NCBI GenBank assembly: GCA_947463665.1
Contig: CANHUD010000107.1
Location: 1-7,516, forward strand
Direction of reading: 5' to 3'
DNA length: 7,516 nt
Origin: Sphingobacteriales bacterium
GTDB taxonomy: Bacteria > Bacteroidota > Bacteroidia > Chitinophagales > Chitinophagaceae
The translations under genes were made by a program, and so were the position numbers. The notes beneath the pieces are model-generated. The model did no database searches. It saw nothing but the letters and a program-made list of their open reading frames with translations, and was not told the origin of the DNA. This document shows, one piece after another, positions 1-6,174 of the stretch (positions are counted from its first letter, which is position 1; each line of letters starts with the position of its first letter).

Positions 1-584
<584 letters not shown>

Positions 585-614
585 AAATGAGTTTGAACTC
601 GACTTCTCAAATAA

Positions 615-635
615 GAATCAAATTCATAATGATTC
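615..635 (-). repeat. Inverted repeat in the 16S leader
   Basis: Six-base arms GAATCA and TGATTC are separated by nine AT-rich bases, about 30-50 nt upstream of the mature 16S 5' end. The stem is AT-rich and probably weak on its own. A role in precursor folding or processing is only a guess, because such stems usually need sequence 3' of 16S, which is absent here. Confidence 0.3.
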
Positions 636-685
636 GCAAAATTCCTTACTTCTGATTTTTACTGCAGAATGTTATTGTTTCCCTA

Positions 686-697
686 CTTTCAAAGATC
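686..697 (-). promoter_or_regulatory. boxA-like antitermination motif in rRNA leader
   Basis: The minus strand reads GATCTTTGAAAG here, between promoter P2 and the 16S gene. This resembles the boxA core of other bacteria (GYTCTTTAANA in E. coli), which NusB/S10 recognise to keep RNA polymerase from terminating in untranslated rRNA. Position and spacing fit: it lies downstream of both promoters and about 100 nt before mature 16S. No clear boxB stem was found beside it. The match is by eye, with G in place of the first A after the T run. Confidence 0.5.
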
Positions 698-717
698 TTC
701 TCAACCTTCCAGTTGAT

Positions 718-738
718 CACCCCGTTTAATCGGGAGTG
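718..738 (-). other. Hairpin next to rRNA promoter P2 start site
   Basis: On the minus strand the segment reads CAC, a single T, CCCG, six loop bases (ATTAAA), CGGG, then GTG. The arms pair perfectly as 7 bp with one bulged T. It starts right after the P2 -7 box, so the core CCCG/CGGG stem would sit at the extreme 5' end of the P2 transcript. There is no U-tract after it, so it is not a terminator. A similar stem follows P1. Confidence 0.55.
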
Positions 739-770
739 CAAAGGTAAGTGAGTTATACATTTCAGCCAAA
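739..770 (-). promoter_or_regulatory. rRNA promoter P2 (Bacteroidota-type)
   Basis: The minus strand has TTTG at 770-767, exactly 20 spacer bases, then TACCTTTG at 746-739. This matches the Bacteroidota housekeeping sigma consensus TTTG-N(19-21)-TAnnTTTG. Transcription should start about four bases further on, near 735, giving a leader of roughly 150 nt before 16S. The sequence just upstream is AT-rich with A and T runs (about 771-800), as expected of a strong rRNA promoter. Confidence 0.85.
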
Positions 771-833
771 ATTTTCCGTAACTTTTTTTTCAATCCGCTA
801 CCGAAAAAACTGACCCAATCTGTTAAGAACTAT

Positions 834-855
834 CCCGCTTTTTCTCTCAAGCGGG
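834..855 (-). other. Hairpin at rRNA promoter P1 start site
   Basis: On the minus strand CCCGCTT and AAGCGGG form a perfect 7-bp GC-rich stem around an eight-base loop. The stem begins four bases after the P1 -7 box, at the predicted first nucleotides of the transcript. No U-run follows on either strand, so it does not look like an intrinsic terminator. Possible roles are 5'-end protection or an effect on promoter escape; neither is shown by the sequence. Confidence 0.6.
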
Positions 856-858
856 TTG

Positions 859-888
859 CAAATATAGGGACATATTCGCATTCAAAAA
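859..888 (-). promoter_or_regulatory. rRNA promoter P1 (upstream, Bacteroidota-type)
   Basis: TATATTTG at 866-859 on the minus strand is an excellent -7 box. The best upstream match is a TTTTTG run at 888-883, which leaves only 16 spacer bases instead of the usual 19-21. So either the -33 contact is shifted or P1 works mainly through its -7 box and the AT-rich DNA upstream. It lies about 120 bp upstream of P2, giving the tandem arrangement common for rRNA operons. Confidence 0.7.
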
Positions 889-943
889 TCATTACATCAA
901 AACTATTTTTTCATTGCCTGTTTAGTAAGCATAAAACACGCGG

Positions 944-2317
944 TTAATTGCCGTATTTATCGGTGAGATAAATAAGTGCAGCCATCACGCTGGCACCCAG
1001 ATGCAGTTCTCTTCTGCTCACTGCTTCAAAAACATCCAGTCCGGAATGATGAATATCAAAATAGCGCTGTGAATCAGGGCTCAGTCCTACCGTTGTTGTA
1101 CCTAATTTACGAAGAGGATTGATGTCTGCTCCCCCGCCACCATCCGTAAATTCATGTATCCCATACGGCAGGAACAAAGATGCCCAGGCTTTGACGTTGT
1201 CTCTTCTTGATACGTCGCTGTTTTCCACTCCAAACCCTCTGGGGCTAAAGCCTCCGGCATCTGATTCAAGTGCCAGAATATGCTTCTTTCCTTCTGCAGC
1301 GGCCAGTTCAGCGTATTTAAGTCCTCCCCTCAGTCCATTCTCTTCATTCTGAAACATTACAGCACGTATGGTACGTTTGGGTTGTACGCCCAGTGCTCTG
1401 AACACCCGCAACACTTCTATACTCTGTACGCAACCGGCACCATCGTCATGTGCTCCTTCCGCCAGATCCCAGCTATCCAGATGACCACCCACCGTGATCA
1501 CTTCATCCGGAAAAACAGAGCCGCGTATCTCGCCCACTACATTGTGTGATAAAACTTCCCCCTGCATGCCGCATACAGAACGCATATAAAGCTTCAGTCC
1601 GTTCTTTTCTTTTAATGCACGGCTAAGTTTCTCTGCGTCGTTCGTACTAACCGCCATGGCGGGTATCTTCGGATAGGCAGGATCGTAGTTCATGGCTCCG
1701 GTATGCGGATAATCATCCGGATTGGAAGCCAGTGAGCGGACCATCATACCTACCGCACCATATTTTGCAGCACGCGATGCGCCACCTCCCCTGTATTTAC
1801 CGGCGTCGCCATACGCCATAAACGTCCTTACATACGCGGGATTCATCGGATAATTATAAAAAACAATCTTTCCTCTTACACGCTCTCCCAATGCTTCCAG
1901 TTCATCATAACTACGAACCTCTATTACTTCAGCCCGTAATCCGGAAAGTCCCGTTCCCTCTGAATTGCCCAATGCGGCCACCCGAAGCGGCATTGCTTTG
2001 CCAGCAATCAGCAGTGCTGCACTATCTTTATCACCCCTAACCCATTTGGGTACCATACATTCCTGCAGATAAACCGTATCCGCACCCACTTCCCGTAACA
2101 TGCGGGCCGTTTCCTGTACAGCTCTGGCATTTCCGGCAGAACCACTCAGGCGCGGGCCTACCTTTTTACACAGAAACCGTAATTGTTCATACGCTTCTCC
2201 ACGAGTCAGTACATCTTCCACGATCCGGCGGATCATTACAGAGTCCTCCTGCCCAATAGCCTGCATCAGGAACAACAAGTGTATCGCCAGAAAAAAAGTC
2301 CATTTTCTCATCTTCAT
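944..2317 (-). CDS. Secreted M28 family zinc peptidase (carboxypeptidase Q-like)
   Basis: This 457-residue exported peptidase probably trims amino acids or dipeptides from peptides outside the cytoplasm. A basic N-terminus and hydrophobic stretch (residues 1-22, cleavage near IGQ/EDS) form a signal peptide. A PA-like inserted region lies around 115-235, and the M28 catalytic domain covers about 255-455. All metal and catalytic residues can be placed: H279 and D281 in GGHLDSWD, bridging D291 in HDDGAG, general base E325 and ligand E326 in QNEEN, D353 in ESDAGG, and H424 in DIHHSGLD. Length and motif order fit the plasma glutamate carboxypeptidase/carboxypeptidase Q group. The ATG at 2317 is used; a second ATG two codons later is equally possible. 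The gene runs alone, divergent from bshA and codirectional with the rRNA operon, with no visible terminator. Substrate cannot be told from sequence. Confidence 0.93.
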   Translation of the reverse strand: MKMRKWTFFLAIHLLFLMQAIGQEDSVMIRRIVEDVLTRGEAYEQLRFLCKKVGPRLSGSAGNARAVQETARMLREVGADTVYLQECMVPKWVRGDKDSAALLIAGKAMPLRVAALGNSEGTGLSGLRAEVIEVRSYDELEALGERVRGKIVFYNYPMNPAYVRTFMAYGDAGKYRGGGASRAAKYGAVGMMVRSLASNPDDYPHTGAMNYDPAYPKIPAMAVSTNDAEKLSRALKEKNGLKLYMRSVCGMQGEVLSHNVVGEIRGSVFPDEVITVGGHLDSWDLAEGAHDDGAGCVQSIEVLRVFRALGVQPKRTIRAVMFQNEENGLRGGLKYAELAAAEGKKHILALESDAGGFSPRGFGVENSDVSRRDNVKAWASLFLPYGIHEFTDGGGGADINPLRKLGTTTVGLSPDSQRYFDIHHSGLDVFEAVSRRELHLGASVMAALIYLTDKYGN

Positions 2318-2408
2318 AATTGCTGTTTAAACGGTCGGTTAAAATACGGAATCTTCGCCAATAATGGTCGTCTGTACCCCTATTAAGAAGGCCCTCGGGG
2401 AATTACGC

Positions 2409-2416
2409 TATCTTTG
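2409..2416 (+). promoter_or_regulatory. -7 promoter box of bshA
   Basis: TATCTTTG matches the Bacteroidota -7 consensus TAnnTTTG exactly and is followed by CAAC and the bshA ATG. With the usual box-to-start distance, transcription would begin at about 2420-2421, on or next to the start codon. No TTTG or TTG is present at the -33 distance. The box also argues against the in-frame upstream ATG at 2364 as the start. Confidence 0.7.
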
Positions 2417-2420
2417 CAAC

Positions 2421-3545
2421 ATGAACATAGGGATTGTTTGCTATCCCACTTTCGGAGGAAGTGGGGTGCTGGCCACCGAACTGGGTAAGGCGCTGGCCGA
2501 TAAAGGCCACAACATTCATTTCATTACCTACCAGCAACCCGTTCGGCTCACCGGATTCAGCACCAACATTTTTTACCACGAGGTTCGGGTACCTACCTAC
2601 CCATTGTTCGACTATCCCCCGTACGAGTCAGCGCTGGCTTCTGCCATGGTGGATGTTATCCGGAACAACCATCTGGACCTCTTACATGTACACTATGCCA
2701 TTCCGCATGCCGCCGCAGCCTACATGGCAAGGCAAATTCTGAAGGAAGAAGGAATCCTGATTCCGGTGATCACCACATTGCACGGCACAGATATCACACT
2801 GGTAGGAAGAGATAAAACCTATGCGCCGGTGGTAGCCTTCTCTATCAACCAGAGCGATGCCATTACAGCTGTATCCCATAATCTCCGGGAAGTAACCTAT
2901 GCCAATTTTCCCATCACCAGGGAAATAGAAGTGATTCACAATTTTGTGGATGTTGCCCGGTTTTCCAGGAAACCAATAGACGCATTCCGGAAGGTTATTG
3001 CCCCTAATGGTGAACGCATTCTGCTACATGCCTCTAATTTCAGGAAGGTGAAACGGGTGCAGGATGTGATCCACATCTTCAGAAAGGTCAATGGTACACT
3101 CCCATCCAAACTGCTGCTGGTAGGGGATGGACCGGAACGGCATATGGCTGAAGAGCTCTGCCGTGAACTGCAAATATGTGAAGATGTACGTTTTCTGGGT
3201 AAACAACAGGACATGGAAGACATCTTTGCGGTAACAGATCTTTTCCTTTTACCCTCAGAATATGAAAGTTTCGGCCTCGCAGCGCTGGAAGCCATGGCAG
3301 GTGGAGCAGCTGTGGTATCCTCCAATGCCGGCGGTCTTCCGGAAGTGATTGAACAGGGCATTTGCGGTTACATGGCCAATGTGGGTGACATCGATGCCAT
3401 GGCGGCCTTCGCCATCGATGTATTGCAGGAGGATGAACGGCTGAAATCATTCAGGGAAGCAGCCCGCAAACAGGCAGAAAAATTCGATATTCACAACATT
3501 GTGCCGCTGTATGAACAGTTATACGAACGGATCAAGCAGCGCTGA
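2421..3545 (+). CDS. bshA: N-acetyl-alpha-D-glucosaminyl L-malate synthase BshA
   Basis: BshA is a cytoplasmic GT4 retaining glycosyltransferase that joins GlcNAc from UDP-GlcNAc to L-malate, the first step of bacillithiol synthesis. The 374-residue length is normal for the family. The N-terminus MNIGIVCYPTFGGSGVLA is the typical BshA glycine-rich start of the first Rossmann-like domain, followed by ITYQQPVRL (35-43) and TLHGTD (119-124). The second domain has LLLVGDGPE (231-239) and the EX7E motif, E282 to E290 in EYESFGLAALEAMAGG, then SNAGGLPEV. The ATG at 2421 is chosen because the protein then begins at the conserved MNIG and because a promoter -7 box lies just upstream; an upstream in-frame ATG at 2364 would add 19 unlikely residues. 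It is the only plus-strand gene here and its TGA abuts the stop of the converging gene. BshB and BshC are not in the window. Confidence 0.95.
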   Translation: MNIGIVCYPTFGGSGVLATELGKALADKGHNIHFITYQQPVRLTGFSTNIFYHEVRVPTYPLFDYPPYESALASAMVDVIRNNHLDLLHVHYAIPHAAAAYMARQILKEEGILIPVITTLHGTDITLVGRDKTYAPVVAFSINQSDAITAVSHNLREVTYANFPITREIEVIHNFVDVARFSRKPIDAFRKVIAPNGERILLHASNFRKVKRVQDVIHIFRKVNGTLPSKLLLVGDGPERHMAEELCRELQICEDVRFLGKQQDMEDIFAVTDLFLLPSEYESFGLAALEAMAGGAAVVSSNAGGLPEVIEQGICGYMANVGDIDAMAAFAIDVLQEDERLKSFREAARKQAEKFDIHNIVPLYEQLYERIKQR

Positions 3546-4835
3546 TTACCTGGCTTTAAGCCATTGCTCCGGATCCAGAAAGCGACTCTCCTGATTAACA
3601 ACAAACAGAATTTCTCCATCTCCGTCATCGTTGCTTCCGGCTTTGCCGATGACCTGTCCCATCCGCACCTGGTCTCCTTTATTTACCGCCACGGACGACA
3701 AATTATAGTACGTAGTGAAATATTTACCATGCTTGATCGTCACGGTTTGTGAACCCTGCACATCGTAAACAGTAGTAACCACCCCTTCAAAAACAGCTTT
3801 TACAGCTGTACCCACTTCAGTGGCAATCGTAATCCACTGGTTGTCTTCATACAAAGAGGTTCCCTCAATTTTCCTTCTTCCAAAAGGGGAAGAAATCTGA
3901 GCCCTGTCCACTGGCCAGGGCAGGTTGCGCCGGTTGTTCTCAAAGCCTACCGATACTCTGGTCACCTCCGGCGTATTCTCCAGCACATTGTATTTACGCT
4001 CAGTTGCAGCAGGGGCAGCCGCGGAAGATGCAGGAGTAGTAGCAGGAGCAGTACGGGCAGCTGTGGCTTTAGCTGCCGCTGCAGCTTTCGCATCAGCTGC
4101 TGCTTTTGCAGCAGCTGCTCTGGTTTCTTTCAGGATAATGGCAGCGATGGCTGATTGCAGGCTATTGGCCACTCTCCTCTTGGCTGCGAGTTCTGAAGCA
4201 AGTTCTTTTTCACGGGCCTTCAGGCGTTGCACATAAGCATTCTGTTCGCGCTTATCATCCTCCAGTGTTTTCATTTCCTGGGTCTGCTCTTCCAGTACCC
4301 TACTTTTTTCTTTCTTGTTCAGATGGAGGGTTGATATCTTATCTTTCAGCAGATCCTGTGTTTTGTAAATAGAGGCCACCTGTTCCTCTCTGTAATTTCT
4401 ATATGTTTTCAGGTACTGTACTCTTCGGATGGCATCGTTAAAGTTCACAGAAGAGAAGACAAAATTGATCATATCATAACTGCTGCGATTCTGGTAAGCA
4501 TAAACCAGTGTCTTCGCATATTGCTCCCGAAGCGTGTCCAGTTGTCGCCTCAACCGGAAGATTTCCCGATTGTTGTTGAAAATCGTTTCATCTATCAGGC
4601 GAACTTCCTGGCTGATATTGCTGATGATGGCATTCCGCTTTCTGATTTTCGACTGGATGGCAGCAAGTGCCGCCAGATTCGCTTTTTTATCTTTTTGCAG
4701 GATGCTTTGGGAGCGCTGCAATTCAGTAATCTCCTGCTGAATTTCTTTTCGCTTACGTTCCAGTTCATCCCGGGACTGACCGAAAACGGAATCGGTAACC
4801 AGAAAAGCCAACAGACAGAAAATAATAATACGCAT
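3546..4835 (-). CDS. EnvC-like murein hydrolase activator (degenerate M23/LytM)
   Basis: This periplasmic protein probably activates cell-wall amidases and does not cut peptidoglycan itself. It has a signal peptide (residues 1-19, ending SVFG), a long charged coiled coil (about 21-235), an Ala-rich linker (about 238-279, with KAAADAKAAAAAK-like runs) and a C-terminal LytM/M23 domain (about 305-427). The order and 429-residue length fit EnvC. The fold is recognisable from SSPFGRR, the GTAVKAVFEG turn and KGDQVRMGQVIGKAG, but every zinc-binding position has changed: N332 and T336 replace the HxxxD pair, N378 replaces the His of YxHLS, and E408 and L410 replace both His of HLHFE. The start is the ATG at 4835; an in-frame TTG at 4841 lies inside the promoter -7 box and is unlikely. 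It follows the DUF4292 gene by 50 bp. In E. coli such proteins work with FtsEX and amidases; the partners here are not in view. Confidence 0.9.
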   Translation of the reverse strand: MRIIIFCLLAFLVTDSVFGQSRDELERKRKEIQQEITELQRSQSILQKDKKANLAALAAIQSKIRKRNAIISNISQEVRLIDETIFNNNREIFRLRRQLDTLREQYAKTLVYAYQNRSSYDMINFVFSSVNFNDAIRRVQYLKTYRNYREEQVASIYKTQDLLKDKISTLHLNKKEKSRVLEEQTQEMKTLEDDKREQNAYVQRLKAREKELASELAAKRRVANSLQSAIAAIILKETRAAAAKAAADAKAAAAAKATAARTAPATTPASSAAAPAATERKYNVLENTPEVTRVSVGFENNRRNLPWPVDRAQISSPFGRRKIEGTSLYEDNQWITIATEVGTAVKAVFEGVVTTVYDVQGSQTVTIKHGKYFTTYYNLSSVAVNKGDQVRMGQVIGKAGSNDDGDGEILFVVNQESRFLDPEQWLKAR

Positions 4836-4838
4836 GCT

Positions 4839-4867
4839 CAAAAATAAAATAAGGATACACGCTACAA
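4839..4867 (-). promoter_or_regulatory. Promoter of the EnvC-like gene
   Basis: The minus strand reads TTG at 4867-4865, 18 spacer bases, then TATTTTTG at 4846-4839, a full TAnnTTTG -7 box. Only AGC separates the box from the ATG at 4835, so the transcript should begin at or just around the start codon. The promoter sits in the 50-bp gap after the DUF4292 gene, so envC can probably be transcribed separately from the upstream cluster. Confidence 0.65.
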
Positions 4868-4881
4868 CAGGTGATCCTGTT
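4866..4881. repeat. Palindrome over the -33 region of the envC promoter
   Basis: Perfect arms AACAGG and CCTGTT flank the four bases TGAT (plus strand). The repeat overlaps the TTG of the predicted -33 element and lies just after the DUF4292 stop codon. There is no T-run on either side, so it is a poor intrinsic terminator. A repressor or activator site is possible, but six-base arms can occur by chance. Confidence 0.4.
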
Positions 4882-4885
4882 AAAA

Positions 4886-5701
4886 TTACTTCAATTTATA
4901 GTTTCCCGGAACAGCAAAAGGAAACGACAACGGAACATCAAAAACTGCCTGACGGAATTCAAGCTCAATGGCCATCTGCTTTTTATCCATGACGATCAGT
5001 TTTCTTTTCCCTGAAAAACTTCGCCCGTTTATATCGTTATACTCCAGATATTCCAGTTGAGCTGAACGTCTGGCAGCAGTATCCCTGTCTTCCAGATGTG
5101 ACTGGTCCACCTGAAGCCGATTCTGGTCAAAAATACTGTTGTTCCTGAAAATGGCCCCCAGCGTTTGCATCAGAATCTTTCCATCCCTGTTCGAGTAGGT
5201 CTGGAGATTGGAATCCAGAAAGACCGGATTACCTATCAGCAAATCCTGTAAAATAAAAAAGTCAACAGGCAAACGGGTAGTCTCCTGTAAAAAGAGAAAA
5301 TCCCTGTACTGAATCGTCTTGTTCAGTTTATCCAGCAGTTTCACCGTATCCGGTGTAATCAGCAGTCGTAAGGCTTCTATACCCAGAGCGGCATTCAGGG
5401 AAACCCAGATCACACTGTCTTTCTGCATCCGGAGAAAAGCGGTCACATCATTTAATGATTTATCCGGAGTTGTATAGGTCAGTTTCACCCGGGCAGAGAA
5501 TGTTTTGAAATAATGACGTTTGTCCCGGATTCCTGAAAAGACGGTGGCAACAGTTCGGGCAGAATCCAGAGCGGCCGAATCCACAGAGGGAACAGGAATG
5601 GTTTGTAGGCTGTCTGACGGAGCAACAGGTTTTATCGCCTTTCGGGAGGTCCCGCAGGATAAAGCCGACAAAATAAAAAAACCAACGATCACATACTTCA
5701 T
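4886..5701 (-). CDS. DUF4292 family outer-membrane-type lipoprotein
   Basis: This is a 271-residue predicted lipoprotein of unknown function, matched to the Bacteroidota DUF4292 family by overall sequence character and neighbourhood. Residues 1-15 (MKYVIVGFFILSALS) form a lipoprotein signal with the acylated cysteine at C16, followed by G and S. A Ser/Pro-rich tether covers about 17-50. The mature domain (about 60-271) has alternating beta-type segments, such as FSARVKLTY and RKLIVMDKKQMAIELEF, that would suit a LolA/LolB-like half barrel; this fold is an inference. Start: the ATG at 5701 puts the lipobox at the N-terminus, whereas an in-frame ATG at 5755 lies inside dut and would bury it. 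It begins 4 bp after the dut stop, so the two are cotranscribed. Its position before an EnvC-like gene suggests an envelope or lipid/lipoprotein-handling role, not proven. Confidence 0.82.
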   Translation of the reverse strand: MKYVIVGFFILSALSCGTSRKAIKPVAPSDSLQTIPVPSVDSAALDSARTVATVFSGIRDKRHYFKTFSARVKLTYTTPDKSLNDVTAFLRMQKDSVIWVSLNAALGIEALRLLITPDTVKLLDKLNKTIQYRDFLFLQETTRLPVDFFILQDLLIGNPVFLDSNLQTYSNRDGKILMQTLGAIFRNNSIFDQNRLQVDQSHLEDRDTAARRSAQLEYLEYNDINGRSFSGKRKLIVMDKKQMAIELEFRQAVFDVPLSFPFAVPGNYKLK

Positions 5702-5705
5702 GCGT

Positions 5706-6149
5706 TTATTTTTTTCCGGTGTGCCCGAAGCCTCCTTCTGCACGTTCCGTAACATTCAGAGTTTCTGATGGCATCCATTCAGCCTTTTCTACCCGCTGAA
5801 TAACCAGCTGTGCAATGCGGTCGCCATCCTGTATTCGTTGTTTTTCACCGGAAAGATTGATCAGGATCACTTTTATCTCTCCTCTGTAATCCGCATCGAT
5901 GGTGCCAGGCGAATTCAGGCAGGTTAAACCCTGCTTGAGGGCCAGTCCGCTTCGGGGCCTTACCTGTGCCTCAAAACCTTCCGGTATGGCCATGGATATA
6001 CCCGTAGGGATCAACATACGCTGCATGGGCTCGATATCCACTGGTTCTGAAAGATCGGCCCGGAGATCCATCCCTGATGAACCGGGCGTGGCATAAGAGG
6101 GCAATGGGTGCCGGGAGCGATTGATCACAGGAATTTGTACGCTGATCAT
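5706..6149 (-). CDS. dut: dUTP diphosphatase (deoxyuridine triphosphatase)
   Basis: Dut hydrolyses dUTP to dUMP and diphosphate in the cytoplasm, keeping uracil out of DNA and supplying dUMP for thymidylate synthesis. The 147-residue length is typical of the homotrimeric family. All five motifs are present in order: SSGMDLRA (24-31), PRSGLALKQG (65-74), NSPGTIDADYRGE (79-91, with catalytic Asp D85), DGDRIAQLV (108-116) and the C-terminal arm RAEGGFGHTG (136-145) that closes over the substrate. The arm has A137 where RGxGG is common and H143 where Ser is common; R136 and F141 are kept. The ATG at 6149 (MISVQIP) is chosen because it follows a -7 promoter box by four bases. An in-frame ATG at 6239 would add 30 residues read from inside ispF. 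It lies 25 bp after ispF and 4 bp before the lipoprotein gene. Confidence 0.96.
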   Translation of the reverse strand: MISVQIPVINRSRHPLPSYATPGSSGMDLRADLSEPVDIEPMQRMLIPTGISMAIPEGFEAQVRPRSGLALKQGLTCLNSPGTIDADYRGEIKVILINLSGEKQRIQDGDRIAQLVIQRVEKAEWMPSETLNVTERAEGGFGHTGKK

Positions 6150-6153
6150 GCGG

Positions 6154-6161
6154 CAAAAGTA
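6154..6161 (-). promoter_or_regulatory. -7 promoter box of dut
   Basis: TACTTTTG on the minus strand matches TAnnTTTG, sits in the 25-bp gap between ispF and dut, and is followed by CCGC and the dut ATG. The predicted start site is on or beside the start codon. No TTTG or TTG lies at the usual -33 distance, so it may be weak or depend on other factors, and dut may also be expressed from upstream. Confidence 0.5.
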
Positions 6162-6174
6162 CCGATTTACGCCT

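Larger units (their letters stand above)
585..943 (-). promoter_or_regulatory. rRNA operon control region and 16S leader
   Basis: This 359-base stretch has no gene. Read on the minus strand it contains, in order, an AT-rich segment downstream of the peptidase stop codon, promoter P1 with a hairpin, a second AT-rich segment with A and T runs, promoter P2 with a hairpin, a boxA-like motif and about 100 bases of AT-rich leader up to the mature 16S end. The leader also holds a 6-bp inverted repeat (GAATCA/TGATTC arms, 615-620 and 630-635, 9-base loop) close to the 16S start. It could take part in leader processing, but its partner downstream of 16S is outside the window. No rho-independent terminator for the upstream peptidase gene is visible. 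Confidence 0.85.

Noticed and set aside
834..855. P1 hairpin as a terminator of the M28 gene
   Set aside because: It is not followed by a T-run and lies downstream of the P1 start box, so it belongs to the rRNA leader.
2339..2361. Possible M28 promoter, TATTTTAA with an upstream TTG on the minus strand
   Set aside because: The box lacks the TTTG end and the spacer is only about 12 bases, so I do not call it.
2364..2420. Longer bshA start at 2364
   Set aside because: The extension contains the -7 box and is absent from the usual BshA start, MNIGIV.
3999..4124. Repetitive GCA/GCT-rich DNA that looks like a simple repeat
   Set aside because: It is the Ala-rich linker of the EnvC-like protein; codons vary and there is no exact repeat unit. 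The opposite-strand Ala-rich frame at 3925-4236 is its shadow.
5702..5755. Longer lipoprotein start at 5755
   Set aside because: It would overlap the end of dut and place 18 charged residues before the lipoprotein signal, burying the lipobox.
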